Below, piece after piece: positions 55,340 to 64,000 of a DNA stretch of 64,000 nucleotides (the stretch's first letter is position 1; every line of letters starts with the position of its first letter). This DNA comes from Candidatus Promineofilum glycogenicum. GTDB taxonomy: Bacteria; Chloroflexota; Anaerolineae; Promineifilales; Promineifilaceae. Where the stretch lies: contig JADJHJ010000009.1 in the NCBI GenBank assembly GCA_016707605.1, forward strand, positions 124,001 to 188,000, written 5' to 3'. Position numbers and translations under genes: made by a program. The notes under the pieces were generated by a model that saw nothing but the letters and a program-made list of their open reading frames with translations, was not told where the DNA came from and searched no databases.

Positions 55340-56094
55340 CATCCTTCGACATCTACCCGGCCATCGACTTGCGCCGCGGGCAGGTGGTTCGCCTGGAGTT
55401 GGGTGACCCGGCCCGCGAGACCGTCTTCGGCGACGACCCGGCCGCCGCCGCCCGGCGTTGGATCGACGCCGGCGCGATGTGGCTGCACGTGGTCAATCTC
55501 GACGGCGCTTTCGCCGAGGAAGGGCGGGCCAACTGGGAGGCGCTGCGGGCCATCGTCGCCATCGGCGGAGCGCGGGTGCAGTTCGGTGGCGGGCTGCGGG
55601 CGCGCGACGACGTGGCCGCGGCGCTGAATGCCGGCGTGGCTCGCGTCGTGTTGGGCACGGCGGCGCTGGAATCGCCCGAACTGCTGGCCGCGGCCGTGGC
55701 CGAGTTCGGCGCGGCGCGGGTGGCGGTGGGCATCGACGCCCGCGACGGCCGGGTGCGCGTCCGCGGCTGGCAGACGGCGACGGCGCTCACGCCACTCGAC
55801 GTGGCCCTGGCCGCGCGCCAAGCGGGCGTGCAAACGATCATCTACACCGACATCGCCCGCGATGGGGTGCTGAGCGGCGTCAATGGCGCGGCGACGGCGG
55901 CTCTGGCCGCGGCTAGCGGGCTAGACGTCATCGCCTCCGGCGGCGTGAGCGATCTCGATGATGTCGCGCGGCTGGTGGCCCTGGCTCCGACCGCCGCGCC
56001 GGGGCGGCTGGCCGGGGTCATCATCGGCCGCGCCCTCTACGACGGTCGCCTTGATCTATGGGAGGCGATTCAGAGGACAGGAACCACAGATTAA
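55336..56094 (+). CDS. hisA: ProFAR isomerase
   Basis: 252 residues, (beta-alpha)8 barrel. Catalytic Asp in YPAIDLRRGQVVRLELGD near 8 and second Asp in TIIYTDIARDGVLSGVN near 170; phosphate loops GGGLRAR and ASGGVSDLDD. Its last residues (GTTD) and stop are encoded by a CCACAGATT repeat arm. Confidence 0.96.
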   Translation: MTSFDIYPAIDLRRGQVVRLELGDPARETVFGDDPAAAARRWIDAGAMWLHVVNLDGAFAEEGRANWEALRAIVAIGGARVQFGGGLRARDDVAAALNAGVARVVLGTAALESPELLAAAVAEFGAARVAVGIDARDGRVRVRGWQTATALTPLDVALAARQAGVQTIIYTDIARDGVLSGVNGAATAALAAASGLDVIASGGVSDLDDVARLVALAPTAAPGRLAGVIIGRALYDGRLDLWEAIQRTGTTD

Positions 56095-56233
56095 GAGAAA
56101 TGATCCGCAGATTGGGCAGATTGGGCAGATTGTCAGAGCCAAAGAGTAAATCTCTCTTTCTGAAAATCTGCCCAATCTGCCCCATCTGCGGATCACTACT
56201 CTTGAATCTGTGAAATCTGTGTAATCTGTGGTT
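56082..56233. repeat. Nested palindrome between hisA and hisF
   Basis: Outer arms ACCACAGATT ... AATCTGTGGT (family A), inner arms ATCCGCAGATTGGGCAGATT ... TGCGGAT (family B), centre around 56143. Reads as one repeat inserted inside another. Lies within the operon. Confidence 0.85.
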
Positions 56234-56255
56234 CCTTCTCTCTTCAGGAGAGCAC

Positions 56256-57017
56256 ATGCTTGCCAAGCGGATCATTCCCTGTCTGGACGTGAAGGACGGC
56301 CGCGTCGTCAAGGGCGTCAACTTTGTGGCGTTGCGCGACGCCGGCGACCCGGTGGAGCAGGCCCGGTTCTACGACGCCGAGGGGGCCGACGAACTGGTCT
56401 TCCTCGACATCACCGCCACCCACGAGGCGCGCGGCACGGTCATGGCTATGGCCCGCGCCGTAGCCGACCAGGTGTTCATCCCGTTCACCGTCGGCGGCGG
56501 CATCCGCACGGTGGACGACATGCGGGCCATTCTGCGCGCCGGGGCGGACAAGGTCAGCGTCAACTCGGCCGCCGTGCGCGACCCGCACCTGATCGCCGCC
56601 GGGGCCAACGAGTTCGGCTCGCAAGCCATCGTCGTGGCCATTGACGCGCGGCGGCGGCGCGACGGCGTGGGCTGGGAGGTGTTTGTCAGCGGCGGGCGGA
56701 CGCCGACCGGGCTGGACGCGCTCGACTGGGCGCGGCGGGCCGAGGAACTGGGCGCGGGCGAGCTGCTGCTGACCAGCATGGACGGCGACGGCACGCAGGC
56801 CGGCTACGACCTGGCCCTGACCCGCGCCGTGGCCGAGGCGGTGGGCATCCCGGTCATCGCCTCCGGCGGGGCGGGGGCGGTCGAGCACTTCGCCGCCGTG
56901 CTGACCGACGGCCGCGCCGACGCCGCCCTGGCCGCGTCGCTATTCCACTACCGTCAACTGAGCGTCGGCCAGGTGAAGGCGCATCTACGGACACAAGGGA
57001 TAGCGGTCAGGGAGTAA
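56256..57017 (+). CDS. hisF: Imidazole glycerol phosphate synthase, cyclase subunit
   Basis: 253 residues, barrel enzyme paired with HisH. IPCLDVKDGRVVKGVNFV with catalytic Asp near 11, GELLLTSMDGDGTQAGYDLA near 170 with the second Asp, and VIASGGAGAVEHFA. A GGAG site at 56248 precedes ATG 56256. Confidence 0.97.
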   Translation: MLAKRIIPCLDVKDGRVVKGVNFVALRDAGDPVEQARFYDAEGADELVFLDITATHEARGTVMAMARAVADQVFIPFTVGGGIRTVDDMRAILRAGADKVSVNSAAVRDPHLIAAGANEFGSQAIVVAIDARRRRDGVGWEVFVSGGRTPTGLDALDWARRAEELGAGELLLTSMDGDGTQAGYDLALTRAVAEAVGIPVIASGGAGAVEHFAAVLTDGRADAALAASLFHYRQLSVGQVKAHLRTQGIAVRE

Positions 57018-57029
57018 CTACGGAGCGAA

Positions 57030-57172
57030 GCGTGATAATCCGCAGATTGGGCAGATTTGGCAGATTCTCAGAACCGCAGATAAGGCTCTCTTTCTGAAAA
57101 TCTGCTAAATCTGCCCAATCTGCGGATCAATACTCTTCAATCTGTGAAATCTGCATAATCTGTGGTTAAGAG
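57030..57172. repeat. Nested CAGATT palindrome between hisF and hisI
   Basis: ATCCGCAGATTGGGCAGATT at 57039 and inverted TCTGCCCAATCTGCGGATCA at 57109-57128, with a partial AATCTGTGAAATCTGC arm to 57165. Confidence 0.82.
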
Positions 57173-57177
57173 TATCG

Positions 57178-57519
57178 ATGATGCCAGAACTACACTTTGA
57201 CAACCGCGGGCTGATCGCCGCCGTGGTGCAGGACGCCACGACGCGCGAAGTGCTCATGGTGGCCTGGATGAATGCCGAGGCGCTGCGCCTGACGCTGGCC
57301 GGCGGCGAGACCCACTTCTGGAGCCGCAGCCGCGGCGAGTTGTGGCACAAGGGGGCTACGTCGGGCAATGTACAGCGCGTGCGCGAAATCCGCTATGATT
57401 GCGACGGCGACGCGCTGCTGGTGCTGGTCGAGCCGGCCGGCCCGGCCTGCCACACCGGCGCGCAGTCGTGCTTCTATCGGACGCTGTCCGTCGGGCGGGC
57501 CGGTGGACAGGAGGTATGA
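57178..57519 (+). CDS. hisI: Phosphoribosyl-AMP cyclohydrolase
   Basis: 113 residues; zinc and magnesium ligands in THFWSRSRGELWHKGATSG and DCDGDALLVLVEPAGPACHT and the final Cys near CHTGAQSCFYRTL. Separate from hisE (no fusion). Start 57178 or 57181. Stop overlaps hisE (ATGA). Confidence 0.96.
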   Translation: MMPELHFDNRGLIAAVVQDATTREVLMVAWMNAEALRLTLAGGETHFWSRSRGELWHKGATSGNVQRVREIRYDCDGDALLVLVEPAGPACHTGAQSCFYRTLSVGRAGGQEV

Positions 57520-57800
57520 TGAGTGACGTGATTGTTGAACTGGAAGCGACTCTGCGCCAGCGCGCGACCCTTTCACCGGCCGAGTCCTACACCGCCCGGC
57601 TGCTGGCCGCGGGCGAGGACGAGATCGTCAAGAAGATCGGCGAGGAGGCAGTCGAGGTGATTCTAGCCGCCAAGGGGCAGGGGGACGGGCGCGTGGTGGA
57701 GGAGGCGGCCGACCTGGTCTACCATCTGCTGGTGCTGCTGTTGTCGCGCGGCCAGAGTTGGGTCGACATTGAGGCGGAGTTGGATCGCCGCCACAAGTAG
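57516..57800 (+). CDS. hisE: Phosphoribosyl-ATP pyrophosphatase
   Basis: 94 residues, all-alpha MazG-like fold; KIGEEAVEVILAAKGQGDGR and EEAADLVYHLLVLL carry the acidic metal ligands. ATG 57516 overlaps hisI; GGAGG precedes. Last gene of the operon. Confidence 0.96.
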   Translation: MMSDVIVELEATLRQRATLSPAESYTARLLAAGEDEIVKKIGEEAVEVILAAKGQGDGRVVEEAADLVYHLLVLLLSRGQSWVDIEAELDRRHK

Positions 57801-57811
57801 GAGAGAAGGCC

Positions 57812-60763
57812 CTGACCGCTGATTCACCGTCAATCACGCGCGCCCTCCGTTGGCTACGATACTTGCCGGGCGCGGCGCTGGGCCTGTGGTTGGCCCGCGT
57901 CGTGGGCGAGATGGTCGGCTTGCCGGGCGTTTGGGCGGCCGTGGCGCTGGGGGGCGTGCCGGCGGTGGTCGGGGCGTGGCTGGTGGCGCGATGGCCCATA
58001 GCCCGCACGTGGCCGGCGCTGCTGCTGCTGGCCTACGTCGTCCAGCCGGAGATTAATCCGGCTGTTCGCAGTTGGGCCTTCTGGGCGACGTTGGCGGCCC
58101 TGGGCCTGAATGAGTTCGCCCGGCGTTACGGCGCAGCACAAGCGAAGCACGCGCGCGGACGGTGGACGGTCTGGCTCATCAGTGGGGCGCTGTTCGCGGT
58201 CTTCCTAACCCTCTATGTCGTGACGCTGGCCCCCGACGTGCTGGCCGCCGACAGCGGCGAGTTGCAGACCGTGGCCGCGCAACTGGGCGTGGCTCACCCA
58301 CCGGGCTTCCCGCTCTACGTGCTGCTGGCTCACCTGATGACCCGGCTGCCGGTCGGGTCGCCAGCCTATGCGGTGAACTTGCTGTCGGCCGTCTTCGGGG
58401 CGCTGACGGTCGTTGTCGTCTATCGCAGCGGGTTGTTGTTGGCGGGGCGACATCTGCCGGCGCTGCTGGGCGCGGTGGCGTTGGGGACGGCGACAACGTT
58501 CTGGTCGCAGGCAACGACGGCCAACGCGCGTAGTTTGACGGCGCTGTTCGCGGCGCTGGCTATCTACGCACTACTTGAATTTCGCATAGCCGTGATAGCG
58601 AGTGAGGCAAGGGAAAAGGCTGGACGACCGCCGCCCAAAGAGCCTCCAGAACCCCAGACGATTATTCGCATAGCCAATAACACTCCGGTTAATCCTGATC
58701 GCTGGCTGGTTTTGTTCGCCCTTATCATGGGCTTCGGCCTGACCCACCACGTCTCGCTGGCCTTTCTGGCTATCGTTGGGCTGGTGTTCGTTGTTGTTGT
58801 CGATCCGGCGTTCCTCCGCTCGCCGCGCCGCTGGCTGCGACCGCTGGCCGCCGGGCTGCTGGGGCTGCTGCCGCTGCTCTATCTGCCGCTGCGGGCCGGG
58901 GCGGACGTGCGCGGCGCGTCGCCGCAACTGGCCACGCTGCCCGGCTTTCTGGAACACGTACTGGCCACCGGCTTTCGCGGCGACCTGTTTTACTACCTGG
59001 CCCCGGCCGATCTTGGCCCGCGCCTGCTGGTCATGGGCAACGTCATGACCTTCCAGTTCGCGCCGTTGCTACTGGCGGTTATGCTCATTGGTCTGCTCCT
59101 GTTGTTGTGGCGCGACCGGCCACTGGCGCTGCTGCTCGGCGGGGCGTTCGCCGTCTACGCCGTCGTTACCGCCACCTATCGCGCGCCGCAGACGGTGGAG
59201 TACATGATGCCCGCCTACGTGCCGGCGGCGCTGGCGTTGGTTTACGCCGTCGGCCGCCTGCCCAATGCGCTACCCCATTGGCGTGGGGCGGGACCGGTCC
59301 TCGGCGTGTTGCTGACGGCCCTGTTGCTGGTGGCGGCGCTGGGGCAAGTGTCCGGTCACATTTCGGCCGCCGGCGCGAACCACGAGGCAACCGATGCCCG
59401 CGACACGGCCGGCCGGCTGCTGGACGAAGCTCCGCCCGACAGTGTCATCCTGGCCCACTGGCACTGGGCGACGCCGCTGTGGTACCTGCAAGAGGTCGAA
59501 GGGCAGCGGCCGGACGTGGACGTTCGTTTCGTCTTCCCCACCGGTGAGCTGTATGACACGACCTGGGCGCGGCGGACGGCCGAGGCGTTCGCCGAAGGGC
59601 GGCCGGTCATCACCACCTGGATTCCCACGTCGCCGCCGGCCGAATTGCCCGCGCCGGAGCCGGTTGGCGAAGCGATCCTCTATTTGCCGCAGCCGCGCGT
59701 GGGCCTGCCGCTCGATTACCAGCCGGCGCAGTTGACGCTGGGCGACGCGATTCAGGTTTTAGGTTACCGCATCGAGGAGCCGCGCGACGTGATGCTGACG
59801 CCGGGAATGGAGTCGGTGATCACTATCGCCTGGCGACCCGTGGCCGACCTACCGGACGATCTGTCGCTGTTCGCCCATTGGGTCGATGCGGACGGCGTGC
59901 TGTACGCGCAGGACGACCGCCCGGCGCGGGCGGCCGAGGGCGTCACCCTGACCCAGTTTCGCGCCACACCGCGACCGACGACCCCGGTGGGTGGGGGCGA
60001 CTTGATTGTCTACGTTGGCGCAAGCTCAGATGGCGAGCGGCAGGCGTTGGCAACCATCTCCCTTATAAAGACACCTGACCGACCACTGACTCGCAATCCG
60101 GTCGATCGGCCGCTCTTCGACAGCCTCGAAACTAATCTAATCGGCTACGACTGGGATCACACACTCGACGGACGCAAGCGACTCTATCTCCATTGGGCGA
60201 GCGATTTATTGGAAGGGTACTGGACGACAGCCGTTGATGATGCGGCCATCGCCGCGTTAGCACTGCCGCCCTACCGCGGCCCGTGGGGCGTGCCGGTGCG
60301 CGAATGGCGCTTCCCGCGCGGGCAGGACGGCGGCCACTACGTGCCCTTGGGGCAGGGCATCGTCTGGACGGGGGGCACGCTCAATGGTCAAGTAGCCGCG
60401 CGGGGCGACTCGTTCACACTGGCCCAGCAGTTCCACAGTAGCCGGCCGATCAACCGCGATCTGGTCGTCTCGGTGCGCCTCATCGGCCTGGAGCCGGACG
60501 GCTTCCACTGGGCGTGGTGGGATTTGCAGGACTCCGTGCCGGCCATGGGGGCCATTCCGACGCTGAAGTGGGTCGAAGGCTCGCTCGTCCGCTCCCCCCA
60601 CCGCGTCACCGTCGCCGCCGACGCGCTCCCCGGCCAAACGCTGACCGGCGCGCTGACGCTCTATGACGCCTTCACCAACCGGCCGCTGCCCATCCTCGAC
60701 GAGCGCATCACCGCGGCGCAACCGTGGATTCCGTTGTGCTGTGGAGTGACGAGTGACGAGTGA
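57812..60763 (+). CDS. DUF2723 membrane glycosyltransferase-like protein
   Basis: About 966-983 residues, with around ten membrane segments in the first ~470 and a large soluble C-terminal half. AADSGELQTVAAQLGVAHPP followed by GFPLYVLLAHLMTRLP is the DUF2723 landmark; the fold resembles PMT/GT39 transferases using a lipid-linked sugar. AGGAGAGAAGG precedes a CTG at 57812, while the first standard alternative start is TTG 57863. The last residues (TSDE) come from a GAGTGAC tandem repeat. Acceptor unknown. Confidence 0.85.
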   Translation: MTADSPSITRALRWLRYLPGAALGLWLARVVGEMVGLPGVWAAVALGGVPAVVGAWLVARWPIARTWPALLLLAYVVQPEINPAVRSWAFWATLAALGLNEFARRYGAAQAKHARGRWTVWLISGALFAVFLTLYVVTLAPDVLAADSGELQTVAAQLGVAHPPGFPLYVLLAHLMTRLPVGSPAYAVNLLSAVFGALTVVVVYRSGLLLAGRHLPALLGAVALGTATTFWSQATTANARSLTALFAALAIYALLEFRIAVIASEAREKAGRPPPKEPPEPQTIIRIANNTPVNPDRWLVLFALIMGFGLTHHVSLAFLAIVGLVFVVVVDPAFLRSPRRWLRPLAAGLLGLLPLLYLPLRAGADVRGASPQLATLPGFLEHVLATGFRGDLFYYLAPADLGPRLLVMGNVMTFQFAPLLLAVMLIGLLLLLWRDRPLALLLGGAFAVYAVVTATYRAPQTVEYMMPAYVPAALALVYAVGRLPNALPHWRGAGPVLGVLLTALLLVAALGQVSGHISAAGANHEATDARDTAGRLLDEAPPDSVILAHWHWATPLWYLQEVEGQRPDVDVRFVFPTGELYDTTWARRTAEAFAEGRPVITTWIPTSPPAELPAPEPVGEAILYLPQPRVGLPLDYQPAQLTLGDAIQVLGYRIEEPRDVMLTPGMESVITIAWRPVADLPDDLSLFAHWVDADGVLYAQDDRPARAAEGVTLTQFRATPRPTTPVGGGDLIVYVGASSDGERQALATISLIKTPDRPLTRNPVDRPLFDSLETNLIGYDWDHTLDGRKRLYLHWASDLLEGYWTTAVDDAAIAALALPPYRGPWGVPVREWRFPRGQDGGHYVPLGQGIVWTGGTLNGQVAARGDSFTLAQQFHSSRPINRDLVVSVRLIGLEPDGFHWAWWDLQDSVPAMGAIPTLKWVEGSLVRSPHRVTVAADALPGQTLTGALTLYDAFTNRPLPILDERITAAQPWIPLCCGVTSDE

Positions 60764-60860
60764 CGAACGACGAGTGACGAGTGACGAGCGATGAACGACG
60801 AGCGACGAGTGACGAGCGATGAACGACTGACCTACTGAATACTGGATACTGGATACTGTA
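60745..60860. repeat. GACGAGT tandem repeats and ACTGGATACTG simple repeats
   Basis: About ten degenerate TGACGAG(T/C) units, then ACTGACCTACTGAATACTGG. The latter motif recurs at 1-50 and 61240-61285. No gene is seen between 60764 and 60922. Confidence 0.85.
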
Positions 60861-60885
60861 CACTGCCCCCTGCGTCACCGCCCCG

Positions 60886-60914
60886 TTGACTCCCCCCCCC
60901 GACCCGGCTATACT
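60886..60914 (+). promoter_or_regulatory. tRNA-Pro promoter
   Basis: TTGACT (60886-60891), 17 bp including a C run, TATACT (60909-60914). Confidence 0.7.
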
Positions 60915-60922
60915 CTCTACAT

Positions 60923-60996
60923 CGGGGCGTAGCTCAGTTTGGCAGAGCGCTCGGTTTGGGACCGAGAGGCCGCCAGTTCAAGTCTGGCCGCCCCGA
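60923..60996 (+). tRNA. tRNA-Pro (anticodon TGG)
   Basis: 74 nt; acceptor CGGGGCG/CGCCCCG, anticodon stem CTCGG/CCGAG, loop TTTGGGA, discriminator A. Confidence 0.95.
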
Positions 60997-61003
60997 CTGT
61001 TAC

Positions 61004-61077
61004 GCGGCAGTGGTGTAGTGGTAACACAATAGCCTTCCAAGCTATTTTCACGGGTTCGAATCCCGTCTGCCGCTCCA
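61004..61077 (+). tRNA. tRNA-Gly (anticodon TCC)
   Basis: 74 nt with CCA encoded; acceptor GCGGCAG/CTGCCGC, anticodon stem ATAGC/GCTAT, loop CTTCCAA. Confidence 0.95.
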
Positions 61078-61160
61078 GAAAGGGGCCAGGGGCCAGGGAT
61101 TAGGTTCTAGGGAAGAAATCTCTTCCCTGGAACCTGGCCCCTAATCCCTGGCCCCTTCTT
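61078..61160. repeat. Palindrome GAAAGGGGCCAGGGGCCAGG
   Basis: Arms of AGGGGCCAGGG / ATTAGGTTC units around CTAGGGAAGAAATCTCTTCC; between tRNA-Gly and tRNA-Met. Confidence 0.8.
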
Positions 61161-61162
61161 GC

Positions 61163-61234
61163 GGGCTTGTAGCTCAACGGCAGAGCGGTCGGCTCATAAC
61201 CGATTGGTTCTAGGTTCGAATCCTAGCAGGCCCA
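61163..61234 (+). tRNA. tRNA-Met (anticodon CAT)
   Basis: 72 nt; acceptor GGGCTTG/CAGGCCC, anticodon loop CTCATAA. The paired first acceptor base suggests an elongator; a lysidine-modified tRNA-Ile(CAT) is possible given tilS next door. Confidence 0.9.
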
Positions 61235-61273
61235 TTTCAGTAAGCAGTATCCAGTAGGTCAGTATTCAGTAGG

Positions 61274-62737
61274 TCAGTTGTCAGTGTAGTTGTTGGTAGC
61301 TGTCGCCTTCTTCACGCAGTACAGGCGGATAACCCTCACGCTGCCGGCCTGAACCCGCGCCCGGTCGTCCAGTACGTGGCCGGGCAGCCAGACAGGGTGC
61401 TCGAGCGTCGCCACCAACGGCCACAGCGCCCGCGCCGCGGCCGGAATCTTGCGGTCGATCATCACTTCCTTCAGCTTTGTCGCCCCGCCCAGGCCCAAGG
61501 GCCGCATGCGCTCCCCCGGCAGCCGCGGCCGAACGACAAGCGCGGCTGTCTCATCCAGCGCCACGTAGGCCGTCCACGGGTCGGGGTTGGCGGTGATGGC
61601 CGCCAGACCGGGCGCGGGCAGCGGCTCGGCCGTCAGTCGCCAGCCGCCGGCCAACTCCACCTTGCCCGGCACTGGCAGAGCGAACAATGTATTCCCCATT
61701 AATTGGGGCGAGTCGTCGCGTCGGCCGTCCGCACCGCGCCGGAAATCCAACGTCTCATAGCCCACGTCCATGACCACACCGCCCGGCAGGGACACTCGCC
61801 CGCCGCTACCTGTGTTTTCGGCCAATCGCCGCGCCGCCTCGATGGCCTGGAAGCCGATGTCGGTTGAAGCGGGCAGGCAGGCGGCGATGGCCCGCCGTAG
61901 CAGCCGGCGGCGCAGGGCCAGTGGTTGCCGCTGCCAGTCGCGGCGATGCAGCGTCACCTGGTCGGGCGCAAGGTGGGCGATGTCGCGCCAGGCGGCAGCC
62001 TCCAGCGCCGCCAACAGGTCATCCTCCGCGGCCGAGATGGCCGCTGTTTCGCGTAGCCGTTGGGCGATCTGCGGGTTGTAGGTCGCCAACAGCGGCAACA
62101 ATTCGTGGCGAACGCGATTGCGGGTGAAGGTCAGGTCGGCGTTGCTCTCGTCCAGCGTTGGATGCAAGCCAGCGTTGTGGCAGTAAGCTTCAATGGCCGA
62201 GCGGGGCACGCCCAACAGCGGCCGCAGCAGCCACAGGTCGGGCCGGCCCGGCAGCGGCGCGGCCGGCGACATGCCCCGCAACCCGGCCGCGCCCGCGCCG
62301 CGCAGCAGATGGAGCAACACCGTCTCGGTCTGGTCATCGGCGTTGTGGCCAACGACGACGGCCGCGGCCCCAACGTCGCCAGCTACACGGGCCAGGAAGC
62401 CGTAGCGGGCGGCGCGGCCGGCTGCCTCCAGCGAAACGCCGGTCGGGCGCGGTGTGTCTTCTAGGGAAATACGTTCGCCACAGTAGAGCAATCCGCGCGC
62501 GCTGGCTTCGCCGGCTACGGCCGCCGCTTCATCGGCCGAACTCGGCCGCAGACCGTGGTCGAGATGGGCCACAACCAGCCGCTCAGCCGGGTAGAGACGG
62601 GCCAGGATGTCGAGCAAAGCCAGCGAGTCGGGGCCGCCGGAGACGCCGACGACCAATGGGCCATCATTGTCTGTCAGTCCGGCCGCCGCCAGCGCCCCGG
62701 CCAGCGCCGCCCGCACTTCGGCGATCAACTTCTCCAT
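61274..62737 (-). CDS. tilS: tRNA(Ile)-lysidine synthase
   Basis: 487 residues. Converts C34 of tRNA-Ile(CAT) to lysidine with ATP. PP-loop SGGPDS at 33-38, then VVAHLDHGLRPSSADEAA, GHNADDQTETVLLHLLRGAG near 135, and RNRVRHELLPLLATYNP near 210. TilS substrate domains follow (MIDRKIPAAARALWPLV near 440). The end (ATATNNYTDN) reads into an ACTGAC simple repeat. Starts just after the DinB-like gene. Confidence 0.95.
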   Translation of the reverse strand: MEKLIAEVRAALAGALAAAGLTDNDGPLVVGVSGGPDSLALLDILARLYPAERLVVAHLDHGLRPSSADEAAAVAGEASARGLLYCGERISLEDTPRPTGVSLEAAGRAARYGFLARVAGDVGAAAVVVGHNADDQTETVLLHLLRGAGAAGLRGMSPAAPLPGRPDLWLLRPLLGVPRSAIEAYCHNAGLHPTLDESNADLTFTRNRVRHELLPLLATYNPQIAQRLRETAAISAAEDDLLAALEAAAWRDIAHLAPDQVTLHRRDWQRQPLALRRRLLRRAIAACLPASTDIGFQAIEAARRLAENTGSGGRVSLPGGVVMDVGYETLDFRRGADGRRDDSPQLMGNTLFALPVPGKVELAGGWRLTAEPLPAPGLAAITANPDPWTAYVALDETAALVVRPRLPGERMRPLGLGGATKLKEVMIDRKIPAAARALWPLVATLEHPVWLPGHVLDDRARVQAGSVRVIRLYCVKKATATNNYTDN

Positions 62738-62740
62738 CGC

Positions 62741-63190
<450 letters not shown>

Positions 63191-63194
<4 letters not shown>

Positions 63195-64000
63195 TGGGCC
63201 AGGTCGTGCAACCGGTCGGCGAAAGCGATGATCAGATTGCGGTGGGCCAACGAGTCGCGCCAGTGGGCGGGGATGGCCGAATCGCCATAATACGCCCCGG
63301 CCAGTTGGCCGTAGACGGCGGCCGTCGTGTCGGCGTCGTGGCCCAGGTTGACGGCCAGTAGGCAACCCGCCTCGAACGTCTCAGAGTTGTGGAAGGCCCA
63401 CAGCGCCGCCTCCAGCGATTCGACGACGTAGCCGCTGCCCTTGATGGCCGGCGGCGACTGGCGGGTGAAGGAACCGCCGGCGACGTTGGCAATGGCCGGG
63501 TCAAGGTCCGCCCAGGTCGCGCCGGGCACGGGGTGGTAGAGCGGCGCGAGGAGGGCCTCTTTGGTCTCGCCGCGCAACGCGCCGACGAGCAGCCCGCCGA
63601 GATAACGGCAGGCATCAACACAGGCCGGCGCGCCGTGGGTCGGCCGCGAACTGTCGCCGCTCAGAGCGATAGCCTGCGCGGCGTCGGCAGCGTAGAACAG
63701 GGGCACGGGGGCCAGGCGCATGATGCTGCCGTTGCCGGCGCTGTGGGGGTCGGTCGAGCCGGCCCAGGGATCGCCGGTGGCCTCGAAGCGCCGCAGGGCC
63801 GCGGCGACGGTGTTGCCGATGTCGAAGCAGCGGCCGTTGGACGACAGATGGCCGTGGCTGCGCCAGCGGACGTAGCGGCCCATCTGGTCGGCGGCGTCGA
63901 AGCCGCGCTGTTCGATGAGGCTCTCGGCCAGGCAGAGGGCCATGGAGGTGTCGTCGGTCCATTCGCCCGCTTGCAATCGGAAGGGGCCGCCGCCGACCAT
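63191..64000 (-). CDS. ADP-ribosylglycohydrolase family protein (5' end outside the window)
   Basis: 269 residues seen, N-terminus cut off. Magnesium-site motifs EWTDDTSMALCLAESLIEQR near the start and NLGHDADTTAAVYGQLAGAY near 220 are those of DraG/ARH-type hydrolases that remove ADP-ribose from proteins or metabolites; GSTDPHSAGNGSIMRLAPV is also typical. It overlaps the DinB-like start (ATGA). Target unknown; no ADP-ribosyltransferase is in view. Confidence 0.9.

Noticed and set aside
61163..61234. Initiator tRNA-Met
   Set aside because: The first acceptor pair G1-C72 is intact and the anticodon stem lacks the three G-C pairs typical of the initiator.

Overview
The window is GC-rich chromosomal DNA from a bacterium, most likely a member of the Chloroflexota (Anaerolineae or 'Candidatus Promineifilum'-like). 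This is inferred from gene style: a long C-terminally extended TrmB, lipoproteins with Thr/Pro linkers, a fused E1 alpha-beta 2-oxoacid dehydrogenase, an archaeal-type UbiD/AcnX pair, and many intergenic palindromes built from short 9-mers. There is no phage, transposase or CRISPR array. Genes lie in short operons on both strands, many joined by ATGA overlaps.

Layout. 0-6 kb: ABC exporter and arginase (-), TrmB, alpha/beta hydrolase and a dehydrogenase-like protein (+), then a small gene (-) that reads as a SelW-like selenoprotein through an in-frame UGA. 6-9.4 kb: two tRNA-Ala genes and leuS; the leuS T-box leader has one of the tRNA-Ala genes inside it. 9.5-18 kb: LysE-type exporter, Map, fasciclin protein, MFS transporter, FolC, Lon. 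18-21.5 kb: DUF1028 protein, a thioesterase broken by about 1.5 kb of anomalous sequence, HicA/HicB. 21.6-25.5 kb: 2-oxoacid dehydrogenase E2 and fused E1. 26.5-33.4 kb (-): a five-gene operon of UbiD-family decarboxylase, NhaP-type antiporter with a universal-stress domain, aconitase X, Kef-type antiporter and a PII-like protein. 34-39 kb (-): FtsZ, a small HTH protein, a MEMO-family protein, an FHA protein and a methyltransferase. 39-50 kb: metallopeptidase-like lipoprotein, tRNA-Sec (selC, -), tRNA-Phe/Gly/Cys, M3 peptidase, DtxR-type regulator, DivIC-like protein, PfkB kinase, ParA/ParB, ABC-F. 50.3-57.8 kb: a histidine operon hisGDCBHAFIE behind a four-histidine leader peptide and terminator. 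57.8-64 kb: DUF2723 membrane protein, tRNA-Pro/Gly/Met, TilS, a DinB-like gene damaged by poly-G, and an ADP-ribosylglycohydrolase running off the edge.

How parts work together. selC and the UGA-containing SelW-like gene in one window support a functional selenocysteine system (selA/selB/selD must lie elsewhere). AcnX plus UbiD in one operon matches the two signature steps of the archaeal mevalonate pathway. Amino-acid supply genes use RNA attenuation: a Leu T-box for leuS and a leader peptide for his. Several promoters place the -10 box 6-8 bp before the ATG, which suggests leaderless mRNAs.

Sequence quality. At least six single missing bases break otherwise intact reading frames (HicA, E1, the antiporter/USP gene three times, the FHA gene). 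Two poly-G or anomalous tracts (about 19.25-20.70 kb and 62.84-63.16 kb) split two genes. These look more like assembly errors than biology.
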